A stretch of 64,000 nucleotides of DNA from Ambrosia x helenae (lineage: Eukaryota > Streptophyta > Magnoliopsida > Asterales > Asteraceae): positions 11,962,043 to 12,026,042 of the forward strand of contig CM061234.1 in the NCBI GenBank assembly GCA_030844895.1. The letters run 5' to 3'. This document shows, in pieces, positions 37,281 through 48,195 of the stretch. Under the pieces are notes generated by a model. That model had not been told where the DNA came from, searched no databases, and saw only the letters and a program-made list of their open reading frames with translations. Each line of letters begins with the position of its first letter. The stretch's first letter is position 1. The position numbers and the translations under genes are program-made.

Positions 37281-40200
37281 GACGCACTCTTATAAATTCA
37301 GACGCACTCTTATAAATTCAGAAGTACTCTTAGAATTGTATCAGATTATAAGGTGTGTTTAAAAAAACTAGTAACTAGTTATCAAAGACAGACAACAGAC
37401 ACACTCACTGTAACGTTTGGATGCACTCTTATAAATTCAGATACACTCATTGTAATGTTTGGACGCACTTATATGAAAAAAATACATATTATGTTTATTA
37501 ATTAATTTATTATTCGTGCAAAGTAATGATTAAAAAAAATGCAAGTTGCATATCTTATTAATTGTAAACAATTAATCTGTGAATTTTTACATGATTATTT
37601 TAATGATAAAAAAACTAAAAAATCTTACTGTCTAATATCTATGATTTGTTTGATAATAAATTTAGTTAAATATTGAAATTAAATATTCAACTACCAAGTA
37701 ATTAAACTTTCCTTTTTAGTCTATAAAAACACTATTATCAAACAAAAGTGATTTCAACTAAAAACAAAAACAAAAAATGGCTGAAAACTACATAGATGCA
37801 ATAAACAGCATGCAGGTCAAAACTGTGATTATGGTTGACTACATTTCAGAGGTGAGGGATGACCTCAACTCATCTTGTGTAGTTCTGAGTGCACAAAATA
37901 AGATTCAGACGCAGTATATGAAGAACCTTGATCTCATAGAGAAGCTGATGAAGGAGAAGAAGACACCATTCATAGATGCAACTAGTGAGCACATACATAC
38001 TCAGGCATCTTTTGACAACCTCATCTGTCAGACACTTAGCAACACACAGGGATGCATCCTAAAGAACATGGAATCCAAACAAATGGCAAGGGATGAAATC
38101 TTGGGTTCCAAGTGATGGTGATGGTTTTATGGTGGTTGTTTTGGGGCTGTTTTGTGGTGGTGGTTTTTGTAAATCTTTTTTTTTTTTTTTTGTGGTTTAA
38201 GTGGTTGTTGTGGTGATGGTATTGGTATAAATGTGGTGGTAGTAATGGTGGTGGTAATGGTTATGGTGATGGTGGTTATGTAACTGTTTTTTATGTTTTT
38301 TAATATTAATGATATAGACACACTAATGGTTGTGTTTTGAACGCACTTGTTGTTTCATTTAAAAGCACTAATGTTTAAAACAGACGCACCTTTACAAAAT
38401 CTAAAAATAACTGATAAATATTCACAAAGTTCAGACGCGCCCTGTTTACATTCAAACGCACTCATGAAAAAACAGTAAGATTTACAAGTCAAAACATCAG
38501 ACATCTAAGACAACTCCTGATCATCATCAGAAACTTCTAATTCAATCTCTTCATTATCATCAATGTCATCTTCCACAATATGATCATCTTGTTCACCTTG
38601 CGGCTCGGTTGAAACACCCTCCTTCGCATGTTTTCGTCGATCATGGCCACCCTCTACGCATATAGCACATGTCCTCTTCCTTTTGCCGGATCGACTAACC
38701 TGCTTTTCCTTGCTGGACTTTATGCGCTTCTTCTTGCCACGACCTTTGTTCTTGATACCATTCGGAAGTCGAATAGTGGGTTCGGCATTTGATGGTTTCT
38801 CATAACTAAGAAGAGAAGCATACCTGTCATGCTAATTCTGATGACTAGGTCTCTTAAACCTGCCCCCATCGACCTTCTTAACCATCTCTTTGATTTTATC
38901 ATTAACCAAAGTTAACTCGGATAAATCTGCAATTAGAGAGTTTGCAAGATATTCACTGCCCAAAACTATCTCCCGCGCAATACGTCTGGCTTCTTTCGTC
39001 TTGTCATCACCAAACTCTCATGTTTCAAATGAATACTTGATTTCATTTGGAACAACATCTTTTGTCCACCTCATCAGAATGTATCTTTTCGGGAATCTAT
39101 AAACTTTCATCAACCTTAATATATAAGAAATATGCCTACACAGCAACCCGTACTGCTCGAACCTCCTACATGAACATAATGTAGTCACATCCTCAACACC
39201 ATCAACAACTTCCTTTTTGAACAGAACCTGTAAAAAGGTAAAAAACTATACTGATGACTTTGGACGCACTCGTGAGTATGTTTAAACGCATTAATATTTA
39301 AAAAACCAAAAAATATACTGATGACTTTTGGACGCACTCATAATTAAAAACAAAAAAAATACCTCAACAAAGCCTTGACCATGTGCTTGTGGATCATCAA
39401 CAAAAATCTTTAAAAAACCTTCTTCATCCGCCCTTTGCATATGAACACTTATTAATCCTTCATAAGTGAAATATATTTCTTCTTGAATATCAAAGAAGAT
39501 AGTCCATGTGAATATTTTAGCAGCCTTTTCCTCAATAGGGTTTGTAGTTCACATATCAGGAACTGTATGTCTAGAATCATGGTTATTCTTCCTATGATTG
39601 AATCTCTGACCTTCAAGGGACATTTCAAAGTGGTTGAAAAACTTAACAAGAGTCAACTGAGAATTTGCCACTTGGCAAAAAAAAAATGATTCTCACTCTC
39701 GGATCTTGATGTTGTCCTCATTAAGCCAGACATATGTTCATCCCGGTAAAAAGCAGGGATCCACATCGTTCTCAGGTTAAACATGTCCGTCAACCAATTG
39801 TTCTCATTTAGATTGTAATTGACAATAAGTACACCCCACTCAAAATCAAAAGTCTCCGGACTGATGGAGTCTGTCCACACAATTGCACAAATTCTCCTTT
39901 TGAACTCATCATCACTGCATAATGCACTACCCACCTACAAAAAATACAAAAAACATGAAAAAACAAACGCTCTTTATAAATATATGGACGCACTTATCTG
40001 AAAAAAAAAACAAAATCAAACGCACTTATATATATTTGGACGCATTCATTAATTTGTAAACAAATTAAAACTATTTAAGACACACTCATGTTAAAAAAAA
40101 GAAACGCACTCATGTTACTAACCTTATCAGAAACCTTCTTCATAATATGCCACATACACAATCTGTGTCTGCTATTTTGAAAAACCAACTGGATTGCATT

Positions 40201-41488
40201 TTTCATAGTAGGATCTTGATCTATTACAACCACTTTGGGGTGCTTTCCAAAACATTTGGAAAACGATTGTAACAACCATGTGTATGATTCAGTTGTCTCT
40301 GATGACAACAAACCTGCCCCAAGTGTGACATTTCGACAGTGGTTATCAATTCCAGTAAATGGAACAAAAACCATATTGTACCTTCAAAAACAAATTTAAA
40401 AAATAAATTAATAAGCTAGAAACATATAATAGTTGGATATCAAGGTTAAAAACTAAAATTTAAAACATACTTGTTAGTGTTAAATGTTGCATCAAACGAA
40501 ATAACATCTCCAAATTCCATATAATTCCTCTTGCATAAAGCATCAGCCCAAAATAAACCGGTTAGTGCATTCTTTTGATCCACAGAATACTCAAATGAAA
40601 AATCTGGCAGGAACTTCTTCTTATCCCTAAGCCTAGACACAATCATATCTGCATCATACTCACCAATAAAGGTGTTTAATCCACCTTTAAAGTTCTTACA
40701 ATCAGTTGTAGTTGCACCAACATGCTCAAAACCTCCATACTTAGTCTTCTTAATATTAAAAGCTTTGACAGGACCCATGTTCAATGAAGACAGCTCACAT
40801 ATCATCTCTTCTTGAGTATGTGTCAGCTTCCTATTTGCTACTAGAAAATGAATGTCACTTTCATGTACAAAAGGATGATTATGACCTTCCACAAAGCCAT
40901 ACACCTTGAATGTCTTTCCATCCTCAGAAGTTAGCCTAATATGTGCCAGACATCCAGTCCGGATAGACGGCCTTTTCCTTGACTTAGCATCTTTATTAGA
41001 ACTCTCTGCACCTACTTTGAATGGCTTAAAACCCTCCTTATAGCATACAAAGTACCTGAGTCTTAGAACACCTTTTCGCACATCTGACGTACCCTTTCGA
41101 ATAGAAAAACCACCAGCCTTTGCATATTTGGCATAAAACTCATATGCATGCCCAATACTAGGAAACTCCATGTTGATTACAGGTTTGATTGAATCAGGTA
41201 CATTAGGAATATATGTGTTACTAGCTTGGTCATCAACAGGAACATCAGTTGCAATACCTTCAAAAAACAAACGCACTTTATAAAACTTCAAACGCACTTT
41301 ATAAGATGATAGTTTGAAAACTCAGACGCACTCGTGATTAACTTAGACACACTCATATAAGATCAATAACAAAAAATAGGTAAATTTTAAAAGCACATAT
41401 TATCTAATTTAAACGCACTAATAAATGATCCGTATCAAAAATAAATACATACATATTAAACGCACTAACAATATAATTTAAACGCACT
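37281..41488 (+). repeat. Dispersed RACGCACT octamers, 16 exact copies on one strand
   Basis: Exact copies start at 37281, 37301, 37462, 38340, 38455, 39262, 39331, 39987, 40019, 40103, 41270, 41291, 41325, 41412, 41459 and 41481. Near-matches such as GACACACT, GATGCACT and AACGCATT add about ten more. None lies in an exon: they sit upstream and downstream of the 112-residue ORF and in transposase introns. Many are followed by CTTATA, TTATA or CATAT. Confidence 0.85.
37777..38115 (+). CDS. 112-residue MULE-borne protein of unknown function, intact
   Basis: Begins MAENYIDAINSMQVKTVIMV and ends ARDEILGSK. It is predicted mostly helical with heptad-like hydrophobic spacing and is rich in Asp, Glu, Lys and Asn. 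It has no signal peptide, membrane span, zinc motif or recognised domain. A TATA box (CTATAAAAAC, 37721) lies about 55 bases before the ATG. A paralogue at 58396-58734 has the same length without gaps, is 81 of 112 identical, and aligns at the DNA level with many differences in third codon positions. This indicates protein-level constraint. It lies between the left terminal repeat and the convergent transposase gene, so it belongs to the element. Known FAR1-type MULEs are usually described as single-gene, so I treat this as a candidate accessory factor. I do not recognise its family. Confidence 0.85.
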   Translation: MAENYIDAINSMQVKTVIMVDYISEVRDDLNSSCVVLSAQNKIQTQYMKNLDLIEKLMKEKKTPFIDATSEHIHTQASFDNLICQTLSNTQGCILKNMESKQMARDEILGSK

Positions 41489-41839
41489 TACTGAAATTTG
41501 TTATTCAAAAAAAAATTAAAATACCTTGAACTCTTAATTCGTTGATGAGATTCAAACTATGAATATCAACATCCTGGTTAGTGTTTTCGATCAAGTCTGA
41601 ATACACATAAAAACATCATGTTAACAAAAAATATAAAACACAGCGTCGATGTTTGACTCAAAAAACAGAGCATGATGATCATACCATGAAAAGCATTATA
41701 ATCAGGCACATGATTCGAATTCTCAGCAGAAACTCTCTGATCGTCGACAGACAAGTTTAAATCTGATAAACAAAAACAACAATTAAACAAAAAACTACTA
41801 AAAATGGATTAATTAACTATGAAGAAACGTACTGAACAT
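38505..41839 (-). pseudogene. FAR1/FRS-like MULE transposase gene, seven exons, broken
   Basis: Proposed exons (minus): 41839-41833, 41762-41685, 41596-41525, 41257-40471, 40381-40123, 39934-39363 and 39227-38505, with GT-AG introns that preserve phase. The protein has a FAR1 DNA-binding zinc domain (FPSIGHAYEFYAKYAKAGGF, RTGCLAHIRL, GHNHPF), a MULE DDE core (GDVISFDATF, VVVIDQDPTMKNA, RLCMWHI, DFEWGVL), a SWIM finger (LCSCRRFEQYGLLCRHISYI) and an acidic tail after a CAICVEGGHDRRKH knuckle. FAR1/FHY3 regulators arose from such transposases. Lesions: one-base slippage in a T run near 39683 after SENHFF, TGA at about 39017 in SFET*EFGDD, and TAG near 38832 in the tail. The first tiny exon is the least certain call. 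Confidence 0.9.
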
Positions 41840-42121
41840 GATGAATTAATCGAGTTAACTGTAATCGTGATGATCGAATTGAGATTGAATCGTAATCGTA
41901 ATTGTAATTTGATTGAATCGTAATGTGTGTGATCGTCTGGTGCTTTAGAATTCAAATTATGATTTGAAACAATCGTTTACAAAAATAACGAACGTGATTA
42001 ACGTAATCAGTTACGTGTAAAAAAAGTCTGTAATGCCCTTGGGTTTAACTGATTTTAAGCTTAATTATAGTTTGGTTAGGTTAACTTGGGTTTGGTTAAT
42101 ATGACACATGGCATCACCTGG

Positions 42122-42171
42122 TGGCTTCTTATTCTTCTCACGTTAATAAACTTTATATTGTATACTTTCTC
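42122..42171 (-). repeat. Right terminal inverted repeat of the MULE
   Basis: Inverted, it reads GAGAAAGTATACAATATAAA and continues through TTAACGTGAGAAGAATAAGAAGC (split here as TTAACGTGAGAAG plus AATAAGAAGC), paired with 36775-36828. Followed by the duplicated AGTACGTTG. Confidence 0.85.
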
Positions 42172-42180
42172 AGTACGTTG

Positions 42181-42830
42181 TTGACTTGATAATTTGAATT
42201 TCTCTTGCTAAATTTTCCCATACACACACCAATCAACGCCACGGTCAAAGCATCCATCGACTATGGTTGTTCTTTTATCATGTCCATTAAAGTTTGATCA
42301 TGAAAATAAAAAGGTAATTGGATTAAAATAACCTTAGCTATCACATGTTGGCCGCTGTAGCTCCTAACTAACCACTTGATTACCAACACTCTCAACTTAC
42401 AACTTATTTTTCTCCGCCATTTCCAAACTAACCGATCCCTAACCAATTAGTTTTTTTAGTTGAAGGTGTCGTTTTTGGTTAGGTGGCAGCTACCACATCA
42501 CTAACAAAAGGCCACGTTATCGATGGACCACGTAAAAAAAACTAATTATGTTAGGATTCGATTATTTTAGAAGTAGCAGAGGATAATAAAATTACAGGTT
42601 AGGAGTAGTGACGGTCAAGGTCAAGTGACTAATTATGGGTAACAACAACCTTCATTTGATAATTTGATAATAGAGGTTATTAATTAAAATTCAATAAACC
42701 AAAATGAACACGTGGAAATAAATTAAGAATCAAGAATATATCGGTCAAAATGAATTAGAAAAGTTTAACCACTTCCACACCACTTAATACAAGATTACTA
42801 TGTTATTACATTTAACCATCATATTATTTT
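42181..42830. other. No gene seen
   Basis: AT-rich spacer between the MULE and a SINE. Short unrelated frames only. Confidence 0.5.
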
Positions 42831-43110
42831 TTTAACGGTTAACAAACAGGTGTTCCAATTATGCGGGGTACCTATCAATTAGTTATAAAAGCACCTCATA
42901 CGTCTTTTGGTGAAGACGCATCTCAAGTGCTTGCCCACAAGTAGCGCTAGGTAACCGGACCCCACCAAGCCACCAATTCCGGGGAAAACCTGGCGGCACA
43001 CCCGCCAGAAGGCACGAAAGTGGAGAATCAGTAAAACCCGGTGTGATTAAGGATCGAACCTGACACATCAAGAAGGCTAGGCTCTACCCATCATTTTCAC
43101 ATGCCACTAT
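42831..43110 (-). mobile_element. SINE (AU-like body)
   Basis: On the minus strand: an A-box-like GGGTAGAGCCTAGC, a B-box CAGGTTCGATCCTTAA (about 43045-43062), a GC-rich body (GGCGGGTGTGCCGCCAGG) and an A-run tail at 42831. The body resembles that of the element at 44429. Target duplications are imperfect and uncertain. Confidence 0.65.
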
Positions 43111-43364
43111 TATAAAGCATTTGACATTGACTTCTTAATAAGAATTAAAAGGTACAAGTCTAATTGCATAGGATACAAGGCCTAATGCATACAATATTAA
43201 TTAATTTGAGAAGGTGTACTGTAAAAAGAACCTTAACTTAAAAAGAATAAGAATGATTTTGGACTTTTAATCAAAATAAATCAATGAATGAGATAAAATG
43301 AGAAAAGTATACATTGAATTTCTAAAAGAGAAGAAGAATGACAAAATAGATATAACCAACAATT

Positions 43365-44150
43365 GTTGAGTTCCACCCTAATTTTTTAAACGTCCATAAC
43401 TTTTTTCATACGAATTATTTTTCAAAAAATATATACCATAAAACAAGTTTTTTATCCTCTTTCATTTACATACGCTATTGCTATACTTTTAAAAAAAATT
43501 GTTGGGTTGACAACTTACGTTTTATCATGATATAACTTGTGTTTTTTGTCAGTTATAACTAGCATCTTTTTATCATGCATAACTTGCGTTTTATCAGGTA
43601 TAACTTGCGTTTAATCATATATAACTTACGTTTTATCATGTATAACTTGCGTTTTTTGTTAGATATAACTTGCATCTTTTTATAAGGTATAACTTGCGTT
43701 TTGTCAAACCTAGGGCTTTGAGTTATCAAATGAAGACAGAAAGCAGCTGGTCTAAGTGACCAGTTGGTTGATTATTTGACCTAGAAAATTATATACTAAT
43801 TCGTTTAATACCCAACCCAGACCTGTCCCGATAATCACACAAATAACCCACCATAACAACGATCAATCCAAGATTTGTCTTAGCGGTTTTAAAACCTAAA
43901 CCTAATCGACTAATCTTGAGGAAATAATTGGATTATAACATACCAGTAGTGAGGAAAAAGTGAAGAACAAAACACAAGCAAACAGGTAACGCAAGCTATC
44001 AACCCAATGATTTTTTTTAAAACTATGGCAATAGGGTATGCAAATGTAAGAGGATAAAAAGCTTGTTTTTACGGTGTATTTTAAAAAAAAATAATGTCGT
44101 ATGAAAAAGTTATTAACGTTTTAAAAATGAGAGTGAAACTTGAAAAAAGT
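43365..44150. mobile_element. Foldback element with internal minisatellite
   Basis: The 8-bp direct repeat CAACAATT flanks it (43357-43364 and 44151-44158). Arms of about 130 bp (43379-43515 and 43998-44135) are inverted copies sharing CATACG, AACAAG, TTTTTATCCTCTT and GCATAC-type blocks. The outermost bases pair poorly. The spacer contains a tandem array and no gene. Confidence 0.7.
43517..43712. repeat. Minisatellite, about nine units of 20-24 bp
   Basis: Units follow the pattern ATAACTTGCGTTTTATCATG with variants (CATCTTTTTAT, TTTTTTGTTAG). It is confined to the spacer of the foldback element. Confidence 0.8.
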
Positions 44151-44428
44151 CAACAATTATGGTATGGGCAATAATACCCTTTTGGCTAAGGACATGTGTC
44201 AGTCTCTTATATGAATAAGCATGATAATGCCCTCAACACCATCCCCTTTGGCATTATATGAGCATTAAGAAAGTGGGACATTTCTAGTATAATGCCAAAA
44301 TATGATAAAAAAATTATGGAAAGTAATAACTAAAAAGGGCATTAAGTGGCTTTAACCATTACACATTTTTTGATGGGCCTTATGATAATGATGTGGCAGA
44401 AAATGCCCCCTAAGAGGCATCAACCATT

Positions 44429-44630
44429 TTTTTTTGATCAGCGAACAACTGTGTGGCAACCACCCTTGCGGGGCGCTGTGCCCAAGAATCGACTACTCGA
44501 CCTCCAGCAGCCCCCGCCTTCTCCCGATGCGTGGAAACCCGAGCCCCACCCGCCCGAAGGCAGGACAATGTTATAGAACTCGGTAAAACCTCGCCGTCCG
44601 TCAAATTCGAACCGACGCCACCCGTATTCG
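44429..44630 (-). mobile_element. 5'-truncated SINE with 10-bp duplication
   Basis: Perfect duplication ATCAACCATT (44419-44428 and 44631-44640). On the minus strand the B-box GGTTCGAATTTG lies about 17 bases from the 5' end, so the A-box part is missing. The GC-rich body ends in an A-run. Confidence 0.8.
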
Positions 44631-44801
44631 ATCAACCATTATTTATGATCTAAGCTCCTTTTTACGTTAAACCCCCCCCCCCCCCCCACTTACTTTTTAG
44701 AGTTAAATATGTATTAAACAACCTATTTAATAAACTTATTCTAATTAATACATTAATTATATAAATTAAGTATTATGCTATTCATATACTTAAATATATA
44801 G

Positions 44802-45498
44802 TGGGTTTACCCGCGCGTTGCGGCGGGATCCAAAATAACTTGTAATACGCTAGCAGTTTTCCCATCGCACATTGCAGCGGGTAAATCCTGTCGACAAACA
44901 TGTATTCCTTAAAATTTGGTTCGTATTGGTCGACTTATTGTATAAAGTTCTTAGAAAATATGTAAAAGAAAGCACGGACAAAATAATGAAAAAACATATA
45001 TAAGAACTAACAAAAAACTTAAAAACTAAATAACTAAATAAATAAATATACATAAAGAATATACAAGATTACAAGTGTTGGCTTACCAACATAATAATCG
45101 ATAGTGCAAGACTACAAGTGTTGAACAATATCATTCGATGACAACTTCCAAAAGAAATAAAGAAAATGGTGTGATAAGGCAATGGTATGAGGGGTTTTAG
45201 AGATTAACTTGTATGATGTTGATTTTAATTCATCATTGAAGATGGGAAAAAGAAAATGCGAGGCATTGAATCTCAAATTGAATTTATTAAAGATGAGAAA
45301 ATCAAATGGTGAAGCAAATAATAATAGAGATGACTTGCATTAGTCATTTGCATTAGTCAAATGTTGCACATAGGGGCATAAAGGGAAGGATTTAGCAAAA
45401 AGATAATTGTTTAACTTGTGACCTTTTGTATGTCATCTTAAAATTGACATGAAGTGACTATTTTAGCCATCTCTTCTCCTTTATAATTTAGTATAGAT
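44802..45498 (-). mobile_element. Helitron-like element
   Basis: Minus-strand 5' end TCTATACTAAATTATAAAGG at about 45498. The 3' end has hairpin CCCGCCGCAACGCGCGGG followed by TAAACCCACTATA near 44802. Non-coding. The terminal CTAT departs from the usual CTRR. Confidence 0.6.
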
Positions 45499-45499
45499 A

Positions 45500-45708
45500 T
45501 AGATAAACATAAACATAAAGAGAGTAATTATAATAAAGAGGGATGAAATGATTTCTTTGGGTTACATGGTACAAGTATCTTAATGCATTGAATGGTAAAT
45601 TAGGGAAGATTTATATGACATTTGAGGGTTAAAGCACATGACTTTTCATATGCCATCTTAAGTTTACCAACTTGGACAACTTTGCCCATCCCTCACTCTT
45701 TATAATGT
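45500..45708 (-). mobile_element. Helitron-like 5' fragment
   Basis: Minus-strand start TATACATTATAAAGAGTGAG, followed by a body like the neighbouring elements (AAGATGGCATATGAAAAGTC). The 3' part was apparently replaced by the element at 44802-45498. Confidence 0.5.
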
Positions 45709-45713
45709 ATATA

Positions 45714-46196
45714 GTGAAATGCCCGCGTATTGCCGCGGGTATGTATTTTTATTCACATTTTAAATTGCCAAACTTTATACACCATACTGTCATTTATCCA
45801 ATCCGATCCGTGCTTGATTTTTATTTGCAACATTTAATTACACACATGAACTAAAGAGCCTTTAGCCTACTGGTTACAAAGTGTTAAATAAGGCTTAGCC
45901 TTTTCTTGTGGTGATAATTCAAATTCCATTGGTAACAAAAAGTTAATCCATTAAAAAAAAGTTACATGAATTAATCTATTACTTGGTAATGGTTCTAGGT
46001 AACAAAAAGTTAATACATGAATTAAACGTATTGAATGGTGCAATTGATTTATATTAGTGACTTGTACATAAGGGCATAGATGGAAGAAAATGGTAAAAGT
46101 TAGAGATTTATGCATGAGACCTTTTGTATGCCATCTTAAAATAATGGTAAAATTACCTTCTTACCCATCTCTCCTCCTTAATAAGGTAGTAGAGAT
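45714..46196 (-). mobile_element. Helitron-like element with internal SINE
   Basis: Minus-strand 5' end CTATCTCTACTACCTTATTA at about 46196. The 3' hairpin (CCCGCGGCAATACGCGGG) is followed by CATTTCACTATA at 45714. A plus-strand SINE-like piece sits inside at 45853-45962. Confidence 0.6.
45853..45962 (+). mobile_element. SINE-like sequence
   Basis: A-box-like TTTAGCCTACTGGTTACA and B-box-like GATAATTCAAATTCC spaced as in tRNA-derived SINEs. The tail is A-rich. No duplication was resolved. Confidence 0.5.
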
Positions 46197-46199
46197 AGA

Positions 46200-46200
46200 G

Positions 46201-46253
<53 letters not shown>
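46200..46253. repeat. (ATA)n microsatellite
   Basis: About 18 ATA units immediately beyond the 5' end of a Helitron-like element. Similar (TTA/ATA)n tracts occur at 7333-7391, 14931-14963, 49618-49655 and 56418-56462. Confidence 0.95.
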
Positions 46254-46255
<2 letters not shown>

Positions 46256-46418
46256 CCAAATATAAATCATGCTTTAAGTAATACCAACTTATATTACCTT
46301 TATCAAAAGAGTCTCAATGACTCCATAGCACTTGTCAACCCACTATAGAATATAATACAAACTCTAAATTGATATTTATATTTATGTATTTATTTTGTAC
46401 TTTTTAAAGTATCACTAA

Positions 46419-47013
46419 GAGCATTCACAACCCATTCACCAAATCTTCTCCAACAAATTACATTAAAAATCACTACTTTACCCCTAAATCTTCTCTCTCC
46501 TAATTAAAATAATCATACTTTTATCATTACATTTTCTCTCTCCTTACTCACAACTACTTACAAAAATATTAAAATATATATAGGGGTGAACAGTAGCTTT
46601 TCATATTTAGGGTGAAACAGTGCTTCCACCAAATATTTTCTCTCTCCTTCACTCACAACCACTTACACTCACTCCATATAATTTGGTAGACACACTCACA
46701 TACATTTTGTGGCATCAATGTATGTGAGTGTGTCTACCAAATTATATGGAGTGAGTGTAAGTGGTTGTGAGTGAAGGAGAGAGAAAATATTTGGTGGAAG
46801 CACTGTTCCACCCTAAATATGAAAAGCTACTGTTCACCCCTATATATATTTTAATATTTTTGTAAGTAGTTGCGAGTGAGGAGAGAGAAAATGTAATGAT
46901 AAAAGTATGAAAAAGTATTATTATTTTAATTAGGAGAGAGAAGATTTAGGGGTGAAGTAGTGATTTTTAGTGTAATTTGATTGTGGGATTTGGTGGAGGG
47001 GATGTGAATGCTC
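46419..47013. mobile_element. Foldback dimer of the GAGCATTCACA MITE
   Basis: Flanked by TAA on both sides (46416-46418 and 47014-47016). The two halves (46419 to about 46705, and about 46715-47013) are near-perfect inverted copies of the 15716-16036 MITE, each lacking its inner end. A spacer of about 10 bp joins them. The whole unit duplicated TAA, so it appears to have moved as one element. Confidence 0.85.
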
Positions 47014-47016
47014 TAA

Positions 47017-47318
47017 GACACATTTAGGGAACCAAATTTATGTGACTGTCTATCAAATTATATAGGGTGTGAGTAAGTGGTTGTGAGTGGAGGAGAGAAA
47101 AATATTTGGTGGAAGCACTGTTCACCCCTATATTTGAAAAGCTACTGTTCACTCCTAAAAATATTTTAATATTTTTAAAAGTGGTTGTGAGTGAGGAGAG
47201 AAAAAATATAATGAAAAAGTATTATTATTTTAAAAAGAAGAGAGAATTTTAGGGTGAAATAGGGATTTTTAATGTAATTTGATGGAGAAAATTTAGTGGA
47301 AGAGATATGAATGCTCTA
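47017..47318. mobile_element. Third copy of the GAGCATTCACA MITE
   Basis: Same body in the orientation of the second dimer half. The right end GATATGAATGCTC is clear; the left end is degraded. Confidence 0.7.
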
Positions 47319-47602
47319 TAAGATTGTATATTTTGAATACGTTTTAAAGTTTCTTTAAGCTAGTATAAAGAGTACAGTACTATGTTTTAATATTAATAGT
47401 TGTGAATAAATGGATGCCATATTATATATATATATACAAATTGTAACTTTCGTTGTGTGTGTCAGTTACTGTTTCGCTCAATACAAGTCACTCATGCACC
47501 GTACAACTCCTTTAAGCACAAGCCCCTCCATATATATCCTTCCTGAATCTCCCAGAACCTGGTCGTCTTCATCACACCAGCCAAACTGCCGCCGGTGTTG
47601 GC

Positions 47603-47854
47603 TCAACCGGCGAGAGAACTGAGATGGAACGCCTTCTCGGGCATGTCATCCAGCTCCGGCCATGTTCCAGTCAGTTTGACTTGCATATCTCCTTTTTTAC
47701 TAGATTTGTTCTTCTGAAGAGCGGGATGTCTTCGTGAGGCAGACACAAAACGAGAAGGGGGGGGGGGGGGAGATTCAGGTGTGGTGGCGGCGCCGCCGGT
47801 GATTGTTTGCTCTGGTGTTGTTACGGCGGTGGCTGTTTGTTTCGTCGGCGACAT
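47603..47854 (-). CDS. Small unrecognised protein, possible host gene
   Basis: An 83-codon minus-strand ORF from ATG at 47854 (MSPTKQTATAVTTPEQTITG) through a Pro-rich stretch encoded by a C14 run, then SRFVSASRRHPALQKNKSSK and ending EKAFHLSSLAG. The GC content is well above its surroundings. A GA-rich region about 240-340 bp upstream looks like a plant leader or promoter. It has no signal peptide or membrane span. The length of the C14 run decides the downstream frame, so the true C-terminus is uncertain. I do not recognise a family and assign no function. It may be a single-exon gene or the first exon of a longer one. Confidence 0.5.
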   Translation of the reverse strand: MSPTKQTATAVTTPEQTITGGAATTPESPPPPPSRFVSASRRHPALQKNKSSKKGDMQVKLTGTWPELDDMPEKAFHLSSLAG

Positions 47855-48069
47855 TGAACGCCGGATTTGAGGCGGGTGGCTGCCTTCGTTTGGAAATGGT
47901 ACGTGGTGGTGTAGAGAGGAGCAAGCAATATTCTACGGTTGTTTTGTAGAAAGAATACATCAACTCTCAAGTGGTAGTGGGATGAAAGTGGCACATGGTT
48001 TTGAAAACTGATGTGGTCAAAGTGAAAGAGTTGGATCTATTGATCGATCAAAATGAGAGGCGAATTGGA

Positions 48070-48195
48070 TATTTGAGAACACAATTTCTTTTTGTTGAGA
48101 GACAGAAAGAGAGGGGTGATTTTGTGTGTGAGGGAGAGAGAGAGAGAGATAGAGGTTATCAGGGGTAGAGAGAGAGAGAGAGACAGAGGAGATTG
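48070..48195 (-). promoter_or_regulatory. (GA)n-rich leader or promoter of the small minus-strand gene
   Basis: Several GAGAGAGAGA runs (48140-48190), CT-rich on the sense minus strand, as is common in plant 5' leaders and core promoters. No TATA box was assigned. Confidence 0.4.

Larger units (their letters stand above)
36775..42171. mobile_element. FAR1-type Mutator-like element (MULE), 5.4 kb, two genes
   Basis: Perfect 9-bp duplication AGTACGTTG (36766-36774 and 42172-42180), the size expected for MULEs. Terminal repeats start GGGGAAGGGATAACGTACAA on the left and GAGAAAGTATACAATATAAA on the inverted right end; both then share TTAACGT and an AGAAG.ATAAGAAGC block. Inside are a plus-strand 112-codon ORF and a convergent seven-exon FAR1-like transposase gene whose 3' ends face each other around 38120-38500. 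Many RACGCACT octamers lie in the non-coding parts. Confidence 0.92.

Noticed and set aside
43517..43712. Possible CRISPR-like array
   Set aside because: Units are adjacent without unique spacers and lie in a plant foldback element; it is a minisatellite.
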